From: Corallococcus coralloides DSM 2259
GTDB lineage: Bacteria > Myxococcota > Myxococcia > Myxococcales > Myxococcaceae
Length of the DNA: 64,000 nucleotides
Assembly: GCF_000255295.1 (NCBI RefSeq)
Contig: NC_017030.1
Location: 3,224,001-3,288,000 of the forward strand
Direction: 5' to 3'
Shown: positions 61,762-64,000 of the stretch, piece after piece
Layout of the letters: every line of letters begins with the position of its first letter
How positions within the stretch are numbered: the stretch's first letter is position 1
Program-made: the position numbers and the translations under genes
Notes under the pieces: model-generated
The model's database searches: none
What the model was told of the DNA's origin: nothing
What the model saw: only the letters and a program-made list of their open reading frames with translations

Positions 61762-62652
61762 ATGAAGGTCGGCTTCATCGGGTTGGGGAACATGGGCACG
61801 CCGATGGCGAAGAACCTCGCCGACGCGGGCCATGAACTCGTCGTCTGGAACCGCACCGCCTCCAAGGCGGATCCGCTGAAGCAGCAGGGCGCGCGCGTGG
61901 CGAAGACGCCCGCGGAGGCCGCTCGCGACGTGGAGGTCGTCGTGTCCATGCTCGCGGATGACCACGCCGCGGAAGAAGCCGTGCTGGGGAAGGACGGCAT
62001 CGTCAGTGCCCTTCCGAAGAACGCCATCCATGTCTCCTCCAGCACCATCTCCGTCGCGTTGTCGGAGCGCCTGACGAAGGCGCACACGGACGCGGGGCAG
62101 GGCTACGTCTCCGCCCCCGTCTTCGGCCGGCCCGAAGCCGCCGCGGGCAAGCAGCTCTGGGTGGTCGCCGCGGGCCCGAAGGCGCAGGTGGAACGCGTGC
62201 GTCCGGTGCTCACGGCCCTGGGGCGCGGCCTCACGGAGCTGGGGGAACGGCCCTCCGCCGCGAACACGGTGAAGCTGTCCGGCAACTTCCTCATCGCGTC
62301 GATGATGGAGGCGCTGTCGGAGGCCTTCGCGCTCGCGGAGAAGTGCGGCGTGGAGCGCGCCGCGTTCCTGGACGTCTTCAAGTCCGTCTTCGCCAAGGCT
62401 CCCATCTTCGAGAACTACGCCGGCGCCATCGCGAAGGGGCAGTACTCGCCCGCGGGCTTCGCGCTGCGCCTGGGCCTCAAGGACGTGTCGCTGGCGCTCG
62501 AAGCGGGAAGGGCCGCCGAGGTGCCGCTGCCACTCGCGAGCCTCCTGCGCGACCACTTCCTCACCGGCGTCGCCCAGGGGCGCGGCGATGAGGACTGGTC
62601 CGCGCTCGGCGCGCTCGCACAGGAGCGCGCCGGCATCACGAAGAAGGGCTGA
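61762..62652 (+). CDS. NAD(P)-dependent beta-hydroxyacid dehydrogenase (3-hydroxyisobutyrate dehydrogenase family)
   Basis: 296 aa. Rossmann motif GFIGLGNMGTPMAKNL at the N-terminus (GxGxMG), WNRTASKADPL for cofactor choice, STISVALSE (about 93), substrate loop APVFGRPEAAAGKQLWVVAAG (about 116-136) and the catalytic Lys in NTVKLSGNF (about 173). The Arg-Thr after the second strand suggests NADPH, as in glyoxylate/succinic semialdehyde reductases of this family. GGAGC lies upstream. It ends the plus-strand run. Confidence 0.92.
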   Translation: MKVGFIGLGNMGTPMAKNLADAGHELVVWNRTASKADPLKQQGARVAKTPAEAARDVEVVVSMLADDHAAEEAVLGKDGIVSALPKNAIHVSSSTISVALSERLTKAHTDAGQGYVSAPVFGRPEAAAGKQLWVVAAGPKAQVERVRPVLTALGRGLTELGERPSAANTVKLSGNFLIASMMEALSEAFALAEKCGVERAAFLDVFKSVFAKAPIFENYAGAIAKGQYSPAGFALRLGLKDVSLALEAGRAAEVPLPLASLLRDHFLTGVAQGRGDEDWSALGALAQERAGITKKG

Positions 62653-62658
62653 AAGACG

Positions 62659-62693
62659 AAGGGCCTTCCGTGGACGCGCCACGGAAGGCCCTT
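62659..62693. terminator. Bidirectional terminator hairpin
   Basis: AAGGGCCTTCCGTGG - 5 nt - CCACGGAAGGCCCTT, 15 perfect pairs. It lies between the convergent dehydrogenase and asnS genes and can serve both strands. The longest perfect hairpin I found in the window. A/T-rich ends of the stem act in place of a long T-tract. Confidence 0.8.
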
Positions 62694-62720
62694 GCTGACT
62701 TCAGTGCGCGATGGCCCGGG

Positions 62721-64000
<1,280 letters not shown>

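Overview
The window is very GC-rich chromosomal DNA with strong G/C bias at third codon positions, many GTG/TTG starts and 1-4 nt stop/start overlaps. It carries a giant non-ribosomal peptide synthetase (NRPS), an MCP-less chemosensory cluster, several PhoB-type regulators and many lipoproteins. Together these point to a myxobacterium of the Myxococcaceae type (Corallococcus/Myxococcus-like). That placement is inferred from gene content and composition, not from a database match.

Layout. (1) 1-13657, minus strand: the 5' part of an NRPS gene with four complete C-A-T modules and a fifth C domain that runs off the left edge. Signature residues read by eye suggest Gly, unknown, Leu, and Glu (or Gln). 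(2) 13.7-23.1 kb, mostly minus: an MscS channel, an alpha/beta-hydrolase lipoprotein, a small lipoprotein, tRNA-Arg(CCG), a DUF3626 protein, two glycosyltransferases, a CNNM/CorC-type membrane protein, a lone receiver protein and a metallophosphoesterase. (3) 23.1-28.3 kb, minus: a phosphate uptake block, PhoB-like regulator, pstS, pstC, pstA, pstB, phoU. (4) 28.5-36 kb, minus: a membrane protein, a SixA-like phosphatase, a TauE/SafE permease with a DUF1634 partner, a CLC channel with a small membrane protein, a secreted trypsin-like protease and a second phosphoesterase. (5) 36-38 kb, minus: phoB-phoR, with a Pho-box-like direct repeat upstream.

(6) 38.3-62.7 kb is one long plus-strand run. 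It starts with yceD-rpmF-plsX-fabH-fabD-fabG-acpP-fabF (ribosome and fatty-acid initiation, with a clear -35/-10 promoter and a second promoter before acpP). Next come rpiB-glyA-nrdR, then ribD-ribE-ribH-nusB and a free-standing M17 peptidase N-terminal domain. A chemosensory cluster follows: cheY-cheA-cheW-cheW-membrane protein-HEAT protein-cheR-cheB-cheY, with no chemoreceptor gene. An ABC transporter pair and a beta-hydroxyacid dehydrogenase close the run. (7) A 15-bp perfect hairpin separates this run from the convergent asnS, which leaves the right edge.

The strongest points for follow-up are the NRPS product prediction and its inter-module sequence homogenisation, the receptor-less Che system with its HEAT-repeat protein, the two separate PhoB-type regulators with different upstream sites, and a recurring CTAnnn(T) element 6-10 nt before start codons that suggests leaderless transcripts.
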